NCBI GenBank assembly: GCA_900239685.1
Contig: OENT01000153.1
Span: 62,001 to 126,000 of the forward strand
Length of the DNA: 64,000 nucleotides
Reading direction: 5' to 3'
Origin: Rotaria macrura
Lineage: Eukaryota > Rotifera > Eurotatoria > Philodinida > Philodinidae
Shown piece after piece: positions 51,056 to 62,700 of the stretch. The notes beneath the pieces were generated by a model. The model searched no databases. It was not told the origin of the DNA and was given only the letters and a program-made list of their open reading frames with translations. The stretch's first letter is position 1, and each line of letters opens with the position of its first letter. A program made the translations under genes and the position numbers.

Positions 51056-52818
51056 TTATCGAGCAAAATTTATTGTCCACAAACGAGCCATTCGTTCATA
51101 ATCATTACGATCATGTTTATATTGTAAACCGAGTTCTTTCATAGCACAATGATCTAGATAAAAGAACAATTATAATAATTTAATTTCATCTTCTAAAATC
51201 ATGTCTTCCAGTCAAATCATTCAAATAGGATTAATTTGAAGTCGTAGTCTATGAATAGAACTGAATATTTTATATTGAACTTTTCGAAATTTTAGTTAAA
51301 AACTTGAATGAAAACTATACGAAATTTTTAGTAAGTAACTGCTTCAGATTTGAAAATTGTTTATTTTGTTTTTAATCCACGAAATCCTCAAGAAAAAAAA
51401 GAATAACCTAATTCATTGACCTTGTCAAAACCCGGTGACCTTCAAAGAGTTTTTTTTAGAGCAAAAAAACTTGGATGTTGAAATTGTTCTCAAATATTCG
51501 ATGTCTTATGGTAGTCCATTTCTGATATTTCATGTTTTCTTTAGCAACGATTAGTGTTTAAATAAAATTTTATGAAACATTCAACAAGAAACTGCTTTCG
51601 AAATAAGGATCAGTTGAATATGTACGATTAGCTATGTTGCGACGACCTTGTAAAGAGGTCGTATCCTTCGGCATTTGATGCACTTTCTCAGTCACATCTA
51701 AAATGTGACCATGAACAGTTGCAAGGCCACGAAATTTCGAATTTCATCTTGAAAATTTTCAAAGATACAGTATTGAAAGATACAATTCCATTATGTCAGT
51801 TTGACAAAGATTCAATATTTCTATTCGATGAAATATTTATAATGGAAAGTATGTGTTTACTAGAATGTTCATAAGCATATATTTGTCCATTTTATATTGC
51901 CAAATCGTGAGAGAAACTAATGAAACATTAGCTATAGCTCTTGTTATAGTTAATCTACATTCAATAGTAATTAATTAGTAACTAGATTTAACTCGCCAGT
52001 CACAGTGAACTAGATGTATTAAAGTTTAATGATAGTTATTGAAATTTGGTAGAACAAAAAATGTTTTTGTTTTTAACTTCCTGATTCCTATATATTCCTT
52101 AATATTTCTATTGCTAATAGACTCATAAAGACAAGTAAATATTCTGATTGCACTGTGCAACCATCATGATTAGTATGATTTCATTCATAGAATTATGAAA
52201 AGATTACTATGTGAAAAGTTTACTACAGATTTATAGTGTAGAAAAAAAAACGAATTTTCACTAACCAGGCTCACATTGAACAAGTAAATTAGCTACTTTT
52301 TGAATAATTTGTCGAATAGTTACAGTAGGTGACCAATTTTTATCGAAAATATCATGTTTAACTAAGCCTGTCGTTTGATATATGTTACAATGATAGATTC
52401 GCGTTTTAAATTCAAGCTAAAGTCAAATAAATAAGCAATAAAAATGAGAACATAGAAATCCATTGTAAATTTTTTACTGTGGGTGGTGTAAATGCATAAT
52501 CGTCATCGAAGGTAAGTAGAGCAAAAAACGTACCATCTTCATAAAGAGAACCAGGTGCTCCTTCAAAAACCACAAGCCATTGTTTAAGACTATCAGCTGT
52601 TGGTCCAGCACTAACAAAAAAACATTATGACAATAGAGACAAGTGATGAATTTTCATCATACCAAGTAAATGGTACAGGATTTTGCTGAAGATCGAGACA
52701 TTCTCGTCGAAGTCTAAGCAACAAACGTGATCAATCGTTTTTCTTTTTTAAACATTAAACAAAATATGACTTACCGATTTGTAAATGTTGGATTTGAAGA
52801 TGAATTTGAAGACATCAT
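51056..52818 (-). CDS. E2 ubiquitin-conjugating-fold protein lacking the catalytic cysteine (UEV-like)
   Basis: Five exons: 52818-52775, 52713-52663, 52610-52478, 52416-52266, 51153-51056; phases agree; 158 residues, the usual UBC-domain size. Seen: helix 1 (LRRECLDLQQNP), WLVVFEGAPGSLYEDGTFF (like W-x-GPxxSPYxGGxF), FTPPTLEFKTRIYH, the HPN motif changed to HCN (85-87), then TTGLVKHDIF where active E2s have G-x-I-C-L-D-I-L. The catalytic Cys position is Lys 96. W-S-P-T-V-T follows as normal, and the C-terminal helices end MARLWTINFA. Family knowledge: E2s carry ubiquitin on that Cys; UEV proteins have lost it and act as partners. I infer a non-catalytic E2 variant. The Cys of HCN is 10 residues too early to be the normal nucleophile. 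A 1.1-kb intron precedes the last exon. Confidence 0.85.
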
Positions 52819-53009
52819 CGAAAAAGTCAGGTATGTAATTACAATATAGAAAGCGAGCGATTATGTTTGACGGCTATTTTCTTATTGGTTAATGTCGCCC
52901 TTTTACATGCTATGTTCATAGAGGCTGTCAGTCTGTTCGCTACCTATCGTATTGGATAAACTTAGTTTCTTGAAAAATCTAATTTCGATTTTAATATTCT
53001 AAATAAGTC
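52819..53009. promoter_or_regulatory. Short bidirectional promoter
   Basis: Only 191 bases separate the start codons of the E2-like gene (-) and the small basic protein gene (+). An ATTGG (inverted CCAAT box) lies at 52884-52888. Shared regulation is inferred from the spacing. Confidence 0.45.
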
Positions 53010-54590
53010 ATGTCATCTAATTCTACTAGTACTCATGGATCTTTCGTAAGTTTAAACAAAATTCTTGTGTCTCTTTCAAATTTTTATGTGTTAATTTTAA
53101 ATTGAAGTATGAAAATCTCGAAGCAAAACGTCAGAAAAATATTGAAGATAATCGACGTTTTCTGGCGGCACTAAAAATTAATGATGTAAGTATTTAGATC
53201 GAACTAAATCATTGAATATCTATAGAAGAATATAATTAAATTGTGCTAAATTACTTGCCATCAAGATAGTTGAAACTTTGTTTCTATCGATATAGAAATG
53301 GACCAAGGCCTTACTGAATTTTACATATATAAATTGATTTCCATTTTAATATATGAGAATGAAATAGAACAGATGTTCGAGTGTCTATCGAACTAAAGCA
53401 ATAATTCATCATCACTAGGGCACTTTCTTTTGTTGACTATACTTATTAAAACAATATTATGAAATTTATTTTCAGATTCGCGATGAAATTAAAGAAATAA
53501 CTAGTAATACTGATGATAAAAATATCGAAGTGAATGAACATCGAGCAATAAAGAAGTAGATCTTGTCTGTATTGATATTGATGTTCAATATTCTTTGTCA
53601 TATTTAAGAAATGTAAAACCAGATATTGTTCGTCGTGGTTCAAGAATTCGAAAGAATGTCATTCAAATTGAAAATGTTCCCCCAAAAGAAGAAAAGTCCA
53701 AGAAAAAAACAACAAAAAAGACCGATGAAAATCGAACTCATTCTCTTCCAAAAGTTAAATTGGTGAGTAAACTCCAATATAATACATATTCAAGTATTGA
53801 TCTTATTCGACGTCCTATAAATTTCACAAAGAAACAAAATCGACTATACGCCTATCTTTTTCGAGATTATAAAATATTTCAACAAACAACGATAGATCTA
53901 ATCAGTTGCATAATGACTTTTTATTTTAAGATTCGGAAATCAAAACTGATTGCATCATTGTATTCGGCATTGTCTTGTTTTCAGATCAGTTACATTCTAA
54001 GATACTTCAACTTGAGTATCATTAATATATCAATAAGAATCTTATTTCAGCGCTATACTTTCTATTGGCTTGTCGATAGTAAAACGTAGAATTTCTTAGT
54101 CCATACGTATCATGTGATAGAAGAGCTCTTGTTCTACAAACTTAACATTCGTTCTGTAGTGAAATAGAGAACTAACTTTGAAACAATATTCTATTCATAT
54201 CATCTTTGATATTCGTAATTTTGCATGCGAATCATGAATATTCTAATTAGATATTACCTAAAAATTTTTTATCGTAGTAGTTCGAATCTTTCCTAAAGTT
54301 ATTCTCTAGAAGAAAGATAGAAACAATGTACACTATGTTTGTCTGCATGTTAAGCGATAAAAAAATATAAAGTCATTTTTGGTACAATCGACTTTCATAT
54401 CATATTCATTAAATTTTAGCAATTGCCAGATCATATGCTGATAAGATATCATTCAACAAGTAAAAAAGTCGCTTTGCACAATATCAAGGTAGTTTTTATG
54501 GATTTCACTCTTTTCATACTTTTAATTATTATCTTGTCATATTTCTAGGCTACGTTTGGCGACAATGATAATGAAAGTACATTGATGTGA
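53010..54590 (+). CDS. Small basic, probably nuclear protein of unknown function
   Basis: Six exons: 53010-53045, 53108-53185, 53476-53555, 53609-53762, 54420-54488, 54549-54590; all GT-AG and phase-consistent; 152 residues. Seen: a Ser/Thr-rich start, then YENLEAKRQKNIEDNRRFLAAL, i.e. the Y-E-x-x-x-x-x-R-x-x-N-I-x-x-N-x-x-F-L-x-x-L pattern found at the N-terminus of some chromatin-linked proteins (from memory WDR76 and CDCA7-like proteins); then RRGSRIRKN and a lysine cluster (KEEKSKKKTTKK) typical of nuclear localisation signals; then two short exons ending ATFGDNDNESTLM. This resembles the N-terminal part of a larger protein used alone. Chromatin association is inferred. It shares a promoter region with the E2-like gene. 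The many in-phase small exons argue for a real gene. Confidence 0.7.
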
Positions 54591-57095
54591 AGAAAAATTA
54601 TTTATTTAATTTTTCTGTTCTCCAAACATGTGACACATGAAAAAGATAGAATTATTTATATACACATATATATTTTCTTTTAATATAATATCTCTAGTCA
54701 TGAATAAGTTTCTCGATATATTTTAAAATATCAACGAATCAAGAAATAAATATCAATCACATGATAGTAGAAAATTTGATTCTGAAATAGACAAATAATC
54801 TAATAAAAAATCGAAGAAAGATCAACTCATGATCAATGGTTTGAACAGTATGATGATAGGAATAGATCTTAAGGAAGCCCAACAGGCGGATCATCGAATG
54901 AAGATAGATCTTCGGATGTAGAATAAGATGAAAATTAGAAAACATTTTCATCTTTAAGTTAACACAAGACAATAGAATCATAAATACTTGTTCAAAGGAC
55001 GAAATGAATTTACTGCTCATCGTTAGATAAACAACAGGCATGTATTCACATGAAAAGCTATTTAAAAAAGAAACTCGTCTATACAGATATTCATGGTTAT
55101 TTTGTTAAGTGAAAGTATATCTCGATAACTTAACTATCAATTGCTTCTTTATGTTTTAATAGAAAAAAATTGCTTTCAATATATAAAACGTATGTCATTG
55201 ATTAGATGATACGTCCTTAAGCGATGGCGGACGTCCTTGAGTTACAAAAGATGGGTTTATATCAAAATAATCAACATCGTATCAAGTTTTAGTAAATACA
55301 GATCAATTTACATGCTTCTTATTCATGGCAATATGAAATCAAAAAACAAAAGTTTTATATTTTCCTAATTTCCCATAGAAATGAAATACCGCACGCATGT
55401 ACGTAGATAATAAACTTAAACGTTGAGTTCCTTCTATGTGTTTCTTTTTTGGTAAAATATAATTCTTTTCATAGTAAAATAAAATCTCTAGAACGTCTAA
55501 TATCCTACTGATGTCCTTCATCTATCGTGTTGTGCTCAGGAAATACATATCAAAATATTTGTTTTGAATGTATGTAACATTCATTTTTTCTGTGATAATT
55601 CTTACGTTTTTCAATTCTATTAGTCAAGACGTTTTTTTTTGTGAAATTGAAATTGATCCTATCTATGAATAAAAAGGAATGTTGACTTTAGCGCTATTGT
55701 TCCTATCTCACACATACACACACACAAACATATTCTAATGAATCAAATTTAACAGTGCTTGTGTATGTCTTTGACTACACCCATTACTTTGATTGTCATT
55801 AAAAACCATGGTCATGTCGATGTTCACCATTAGTGATGATTTTTCACAGCCGATGACGAGTATTATTTATATGATAGAAAAGTTTGTTTCGTTTGTTAAT
55901 GGCCTAGGTATATACATCATGTGAAAGAAAAAAAAACTGCATATTGGAGGGCAATACGTGTACTTGAGCTTGACGAATCTATTAGCTATCAGTGTTTGTT
56001 TTTTTATTAGACTAGAATATACATGTTTATATCTCCATATGAAAAAAGATAAGAAAGTTGATGATTATACACAGCTGTTGTCATAAAACGTTTTACTTAG
56101 AAGAATTCTCTATTCATTTGAAAGAACTTAAAAGTGAGTCTTAAATATTTTAAACTTTGATCTTGCTGATGTTTTTTTTTTCCTGAATATAGGAAATAGT
56201 CAATGTTTTGTCTAATTTTTTTCATTAGCGGAACACATCCATACTCTTAATACGTGTAACCAAAAAAAAAATAGATGCAGACAAACACGACGCATGCTCA
56301 CTCCTATCTATATATACAATCGACAGAGTCAAATAATAAGTTATAACGTTATGAAAACCTTGTTTTGAAGTGCACACGAAAAGAGGGGTGAATAGGGTAT
56401 TTATCTCTTTTATTTCTTCGACAAGCACATCATAATATCAAGAAAGAGACATTGATATTTTGTAAAGTTGGTAAGTGATTTTTGAAAAGTTTGTATTTTG
56501 ATTAGTCTTTCCATTATAAATACGTACATGCAACAGGCGTGCAAACAATGAGAAGAAAAAGTTTGAATTTATTTTCGCTGTACGAGAACAAAATTCTAGA
56601 CGAATTGTTCTATGTATATGTGATGGCCTTGTTCGAATCTTCCGAAAAGCACTGTTTCCGGTTTGATGTTTATTGTCTGTAATAGAAATAGTCGTCGTAG
56701 ACGGGAAGAAAATAAAGTCGAAAAGGCTTCGAAGGATGAGAGAATCTTTGTTTTCTTCAAAGATTTCTCGCAATTATTGTTGCTACATGTTCTTATTTTC
56801 TCCTTCGATATCTGCTTGTTATTGTTTTTGTTTATGACATCCACTCATTTTTCTATGTAAAGTAAAACGAGATTAGAACATGTATGTAGATGTATGTTCG
56901 TGAAAGAAAAAACGAATAAAAGTGTATATTTGACGAGAATAAATTCCGAACAGATCCAAGCCTGATCAAATTTCAAAATTTTTCTTTCGTTTTCAAACAT
57001 ACTCGGGAAATAAAATATGTAACAAGTGATTTTAAAAATTGAGTATTCAGTCAAACAAAACGGCGAATACTTTGTAATTAAAGAAAAGAGAAGAA

Positions 57096-57155
57096 AAGAG
57101 AGAGAGAGACAGTAAACTCATTCCATTCATACTTTGTAGCTCTCTCTCTCTCTCT
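57096..57155. repeat. Facing GA and TC microsatellites
   Basis: About seven GA units followed 30 bases later by about eight TC units; the two can pair as a hairpin. A common chance outcome in this repeat-rich DNA. Confidence 0.6.
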
Positions 57156-58335
57156 TGCTGTTTTTCACGGTCACGTTACAGCGATGTTATTATTTTTTTT
57201 TGTCAAAGACTACATATACTAGCAGTCCTCTTATTTTTCATTGATCAACGTCGATAAGTCTCAATGATCCTACTATCGTCATCCAATTGGCTTTGTTCTT
57301 TCTTTCCTTGGTTTTATGACATTCACATTCACTGCTATTTTTGACTTTCATACTCTTATACAATTGTACTTCGATAAAACTTCTTCTGATTTTTAATTGA
57401 ATCGTAAGTTCTCATTAATTATAACTTTTTAAATTGTGAAGCATTACATATTTTCTATGTTCGCTCCATCACATGATCTTATGCGAATAAGACTGAAGAA
57501 ATCAATGAAAGGAGCATGTCTTGACGAGAACACTTTTTGAAGGAAAAACTTCATTAGTAATTATTTCTATTTATAAATCAGGTGTTTGCCTGTTTACAAT
57601 AACACCTGTATGCATAGATTGATTATTTTTCTTTTTTGTTGTTTCCTTTTTTCTTCAATCGAGCTTTGCCCCTTGGTGGTAATGTCTTCGTCATGCTGGC
57701 GTTTTTCTTATTTCAGCTGCACCATCACTTGTTGCCTTTTATGTGCCTCTCTATTGCATTACGAATAGAAAAACAATAATCGTGTCTCTTGCATAGAACG
57801 GCAAGCGTGTGCTTCTTAATCATACATCGTTTGTTACTGACAACGTCAACAGCTAGTTAGTGTTACAAGGAATCATTAAACTTCTTGATAACTTGGCTAG
57901 ATCAATAACAACACGGAGAAAATATGGAGGATTTATAGAGGAATGCAAGTACACAACACATCAGTCACAGTCACTCGAAATCATGTGTCGACATCTTTGC
58001 ATGGTATACTCTAGAATCCTCTCTAATGTCTTGTAATAGTCATCAATCTGATCTTGTTAAAAATGATCAATGATGCAATATTTTCAATTGTGCTTGTTGT
58101 TGTTGTTGTTTCTGATGCTGGTTTTTCTATTATTATTAGTCTTAGGTAGAAAAAAATCAACAACGAATATCAATGTTTATTTTTCTTTTGGTCTCATCTA
58201 AAACAAAAAGCAGAAAAAGAAAATAAAACGGATACGTACGGAATGTTAACTATGCATACATCAGATGATCATGCATGTTTTTTACTACACTTTGAGATAC
58301 AATACACACATCGTACTCATCTAAAGAAAAAATAA

Positions 58336-58367
58336 AGAGAGAGAGAGAGAGAAAGAGACAGAGAGAG
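58336..58367. repeat. GA microsatellite
   Basis: Imperfect GA repeat interrupted by AAG and CA units. Confidence 0.8.
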
Positions 58368-59541
58368 CGCGAGGGAATATAAATATGTTTGTATCTATAA
58401 AAAAAAAGATGAGAGATTTTTTTCACAAGTATTTAGTTTCACATCTAACTCATATTGGGGTACAAAGATTTTTCTTTTTTTCTCCTTCATTCTAAATAGT
58501 CTTTTTCTCAGGTGATGATATTAATGCCAAGCAATAAAAAGAAAAAGAAAAGATTCTAGTTAAATAACTGTTATTACAGCATACCTTGGATTCCTTCTTC
58601 TCCTCTTTTTTTTTTGACTATTTAAAACTAAATGGAGATCGTAACTTGAAAAAAGAAACGAAATTTCTTATGAATACTCATTTATGACTTCTATTCTTTA
58701 CAACAAACATAATATAAATATAGTTTCTCTATCACAATATAAATAGTCATGTTATTGTAAGTGCAATCTGAAGAATTGGATTTGATTCTGTTTTTCTTCC
58801 AGCTTTATTTATTTTAGAATATGTCAAATATGCGTTGTGATTAGAATAGTGTATCGAGCTTTGTTATGTTATTTGTTTTTTGCTTTCTTATCTTTAACCA
58901 CAACTATATGCATTTTATGTGGCTTCATCGGTGAATATCGTAAAGACTTGACAATACTGATAATACAATATTTGCGATAGATTAAAACCATATAAATTTA
59001 AACTAATAATAACTCTATTTCATGTAACAGCATTCCTGTTAATTTCTTAAATACCATGTTTTTAGAAAAATAACAGGAAGAAGTATACGGTCAAATGAAA
59101 ATATTGTGTTAAGTGGGATGCAATACGTTTGAGTCATACTATTGATTTATGAGAAGGACTGGAATGGATATTGAAGTAGAATGCGAAGTATTTCTTCAGC
59201 TGATGACTGATGAAAGAACAAGAATAGACCATTTTACAAAAGTCTTTCTTTTTGCCTTTTGTATACAATTCACGTTATTATTTTTATCTAATCTTAAAGT
59301 GTTCAAAAAGTTTTCTATTAGTAACGTAAGAAAAAGAGATTCACTTTAAGTAATTGACATAACCTTGATAGCTAAGTATCTTTGAAAGTCGATTGATCTC
59401 CAAGGTAATAATGCACTTTGAACAGAAAAAAGAATTCAGAGTGAAATCTCTCACTTTGTTCTCGTTATTCACTTTTTTCATCTTCTCTTTCCTCGTCTTT
59501 CTATTTACGGTACATATTTCCTTTCTTTCTTGTTTGTTCTG

Positions 59542-59543
<2 letters not shown>

Positions 59544-59572
<29 letters not shown>
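59544..59572. repeat. TA microsatellite
   Basis: About fourteen TA units, about 200 bases before the CRIM1-like start codon. Confidence 0.85.
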
Positions 59573-59576
<4 letters not shown>

Positions 59577-59775
59577 TACTTTCTCTTTTTCTCTCTATTT
59601 CAGGTCGACCTTAACTCGAGCGGCTTAATGGTGTCGACAAACAAGCCAACAACACTGATGATGTTCCCCATCACTATCATTCATCCTAGTCGTTATTTAT
59701 ACCATCAATATTTTCCCCTCTCATCACTCATCCATTACTAGTGAACAAGACTATGTACATAAGACTTGAGCAGTA

Positions 59776-62700
59776 ATGCTCATCGGGCGTTTTCTGCTCA
59801 CTATTACTGTGCTTTCAACATTCATTTTTGCTGCTAATACATCAAATCTAACGAATACTACCTATCAAATATTATCGCCGACCATAACTATCGAAAAATC
59901 TAAGGAAAAATCTAACTTATCTATTTCATCTATTTCATCATCATCATCATCATTATCATCATCATTATCAGCAGCTAATCAAAATGAATGTCTCGAGCCA
60001 TGTTCTATGGACTATTGTTTGAAATATAAATCAATTAACAAAGAGTGTAGTAGGTTGATACGTGATCAATGTAACTGTTGTACAGTATGTCTTCGTACTG
60101 AAAATCAAGTATGTGGTGGCCATCTCAATGTTTATGGTTTATGTGAACAAGATTTATTATGTTATAAATCGAATAAAACTTCAAAGAACTCTAGTGAACA
60201 AACTGGCATATGTGTTAAAGGTGAGATAAGATAAGATATTCTCTATTATATTTTTCAGTATGTTTTTGTAAATCTTTTCTTTTCTTTGCAATTTTAGCAT
60301 GCTTGAAATTTCAATGTGTACTTGTTAACATCCATAACAGAACAACATGTGAATGTGCAAATCGTCGTCTACCGTGCAATGTAAATTTTCATCTGAATGC
60401 ACAAGACAGCAATAAGACAGGTCAAAATTGTGAGCAACAATCACTATCGCAACAAGACCAAGAATTAAGCTCGTTGAAGACAAATGATGGTAAGCTTAAC
60501 TCTATCATTTTACAGTAATTTATCATCATATCGATCTTGTCTTTTGATCGATCATCATCATTTATATATTCATGCATTTTTCTTTTCGCCACATTAGTAT
60601 GCATAGGTTCCTTTTCTTGTTTCTAATCGAATAGCATCGATAAGCATTATTGGAGTTGGGTCTAGTTAAAGTAAACATGACATGTTTATCCTTGAATTGG
60701 CTGGATGAATCGTTTGTGTATGTGTAACGAACTATTTATTCATATATTCTGATTGACAAACTAAAAAGGTCAAACATCTGTCCCTATCACCATCATATGA
60801 AAAGGAATTATTATCGATTAATTGAACAACTGACGCATATAAATGAATTCTTCTGTCCTGTTTTGAGATAACATACTGAGATTATTGCTGATGTCTCTGC
60901 CATCCGTTCTAATAACGAACAATCGCTATCATATCATGTTAAGCTAATCAACTATCAGATTTTGTCGATTTGATGGACGTGCACAGTTTGAATGACTAGA
61001 CAAAATAGCAAAAAGGAACAAGAAGAAAGCATATGGGATTGATCAAAATCGACATGTTTGACTATGACCTTTCTATAGTTAAGTTTGCATGCATAAAAAG
61101 AATTTTTTTTTACTACAAAACTAAGATGATTCTAACATCAGATATATCACCATTGAATGGAGACTTCTTCTAAAAGTCTATATCATGTTCAAGATTAATT
61201 GCTGTCAAACAAATAGAACAAAGCGTATGAGTTGTTTTGTTTTCTTTTTCATACGATTCATATGCATGTATTAGTTAATCATCTGAGATCTGTATCATCC
61301 TTCGCTGTTCTTTTTCCTTTTTCATGCCCGAAACGTAATGTAAGGTAAGCTGTGAAAGTAAACATATCTGCAACAGCTGCACATTTGTCTTGAACTCTGT
61401 CTTGAGTATATATATATATATATATATATATATGATATAAAAATAAAGAAAAAAATGAAATCATTCTAATGGGAGATTCGATATCGTAACGATTACTTTT
61501 GAGTTATACTAAAGTGATAATTACATCATAATTTACGTTGTGTGTCGTCATAAAATGATGCTTTTATTTCTGTGAAAATGTTGGCATACAATATATCATT
61601 TTACGCCATATTGAACTTTGATATAGATTTGTAGCTTTACCAGCTCGCCAACCACCATAATTAAGATCGATAGTCCAAGCTAAGAAAAGTTCGGATTGTG
61701 GTGCTGTATGTAGATCATTTTCAATCGGTCGAAAACCAAATGCTCGTCCAGTTTCGAGATACCATAAAACATTTTCTACTTCTTCAGGAGTATCAACTGT
61801 AGTATTTAAATAGAGTACTCGTGTTGGACCAACAGCAGCAACACTAAGAATGTTCGAATTTTCATTTTGCATTGCTCCAACAACAACTCGATTACTAGTG
61901 CATTTATTTGCTGCGTCTTTTAATTCTCCACTTGTTGTACTATGATTATAAGGTTTATCATAAAGTAGCGCCCAGTCATTGAATATAGTCAAATTTTCAT
62001 AGATACCCATAAAAAGTTCACTAGGTGCCATTGTATCGCACGATGCCAATCCATTTATACGTGCTTCTAAATCATTTAATTTTAACATCAAAACTTTCGT
62101 TTGTTCATTGAGTAGTTCTTCCATAATAGATTTGATTTCATCGATTGATGGACATGTTATTGGAGGTAGTGTTGGCGGCCTTGTTGTTCCAATCATTTGA
62201 CTACAAGTGCCATGAAACAACATGACAATAATGATAGAGAGTAAAGATGAAAAAGCCATGTAAACTATTTTCTTTTTCTTTGGAAAAAATCAATCGAAGT
62301 GTGCGAGCAATTGTAATATATACTCGTCTATATCGAGGATTTAAATATGATGAGGATGATATTGTGAAATTGAAAATAGGAGTAAATAGAGGTATGCAGT
62401 ATCATGATTGCTTCGATTTTTATATTGTTCGAATTTTTATAAGGAATCATCGCCAATTACTTTTTCGTAATATTGATTGTTAAAATGAAGATGATAGATT
62501 GTAGGAAAATTTAATCTGGACGATTTCAGGTAACAAATATCACTTTTTATTCGTTTACATTTATACAATATATGTGATAATGTAACATAAGAACAATTTT
62601 TTGTGTAAGATATTTAGAGGTAATATTAGCATGATGATATGCTATTCTTATGAGGTTTTTTAATACATATCATTTATTTTAAATTGGAAATAATCTTATT

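Larger units (their letters stand above)
54591..59775. other. Gene-poor region upstream of the CRIM1-like gene
   Basis: In 5.2 kb there are only short unsupported frames and microsatellites: GA (about 57096-57109) and TC (about 57139-57155) in inverted orientation, GA (58336-58367) and TA (59544-59572). The final part should hold the promoter and 5' UTR of the CRIM1-like gene. Confidence 0.5.
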
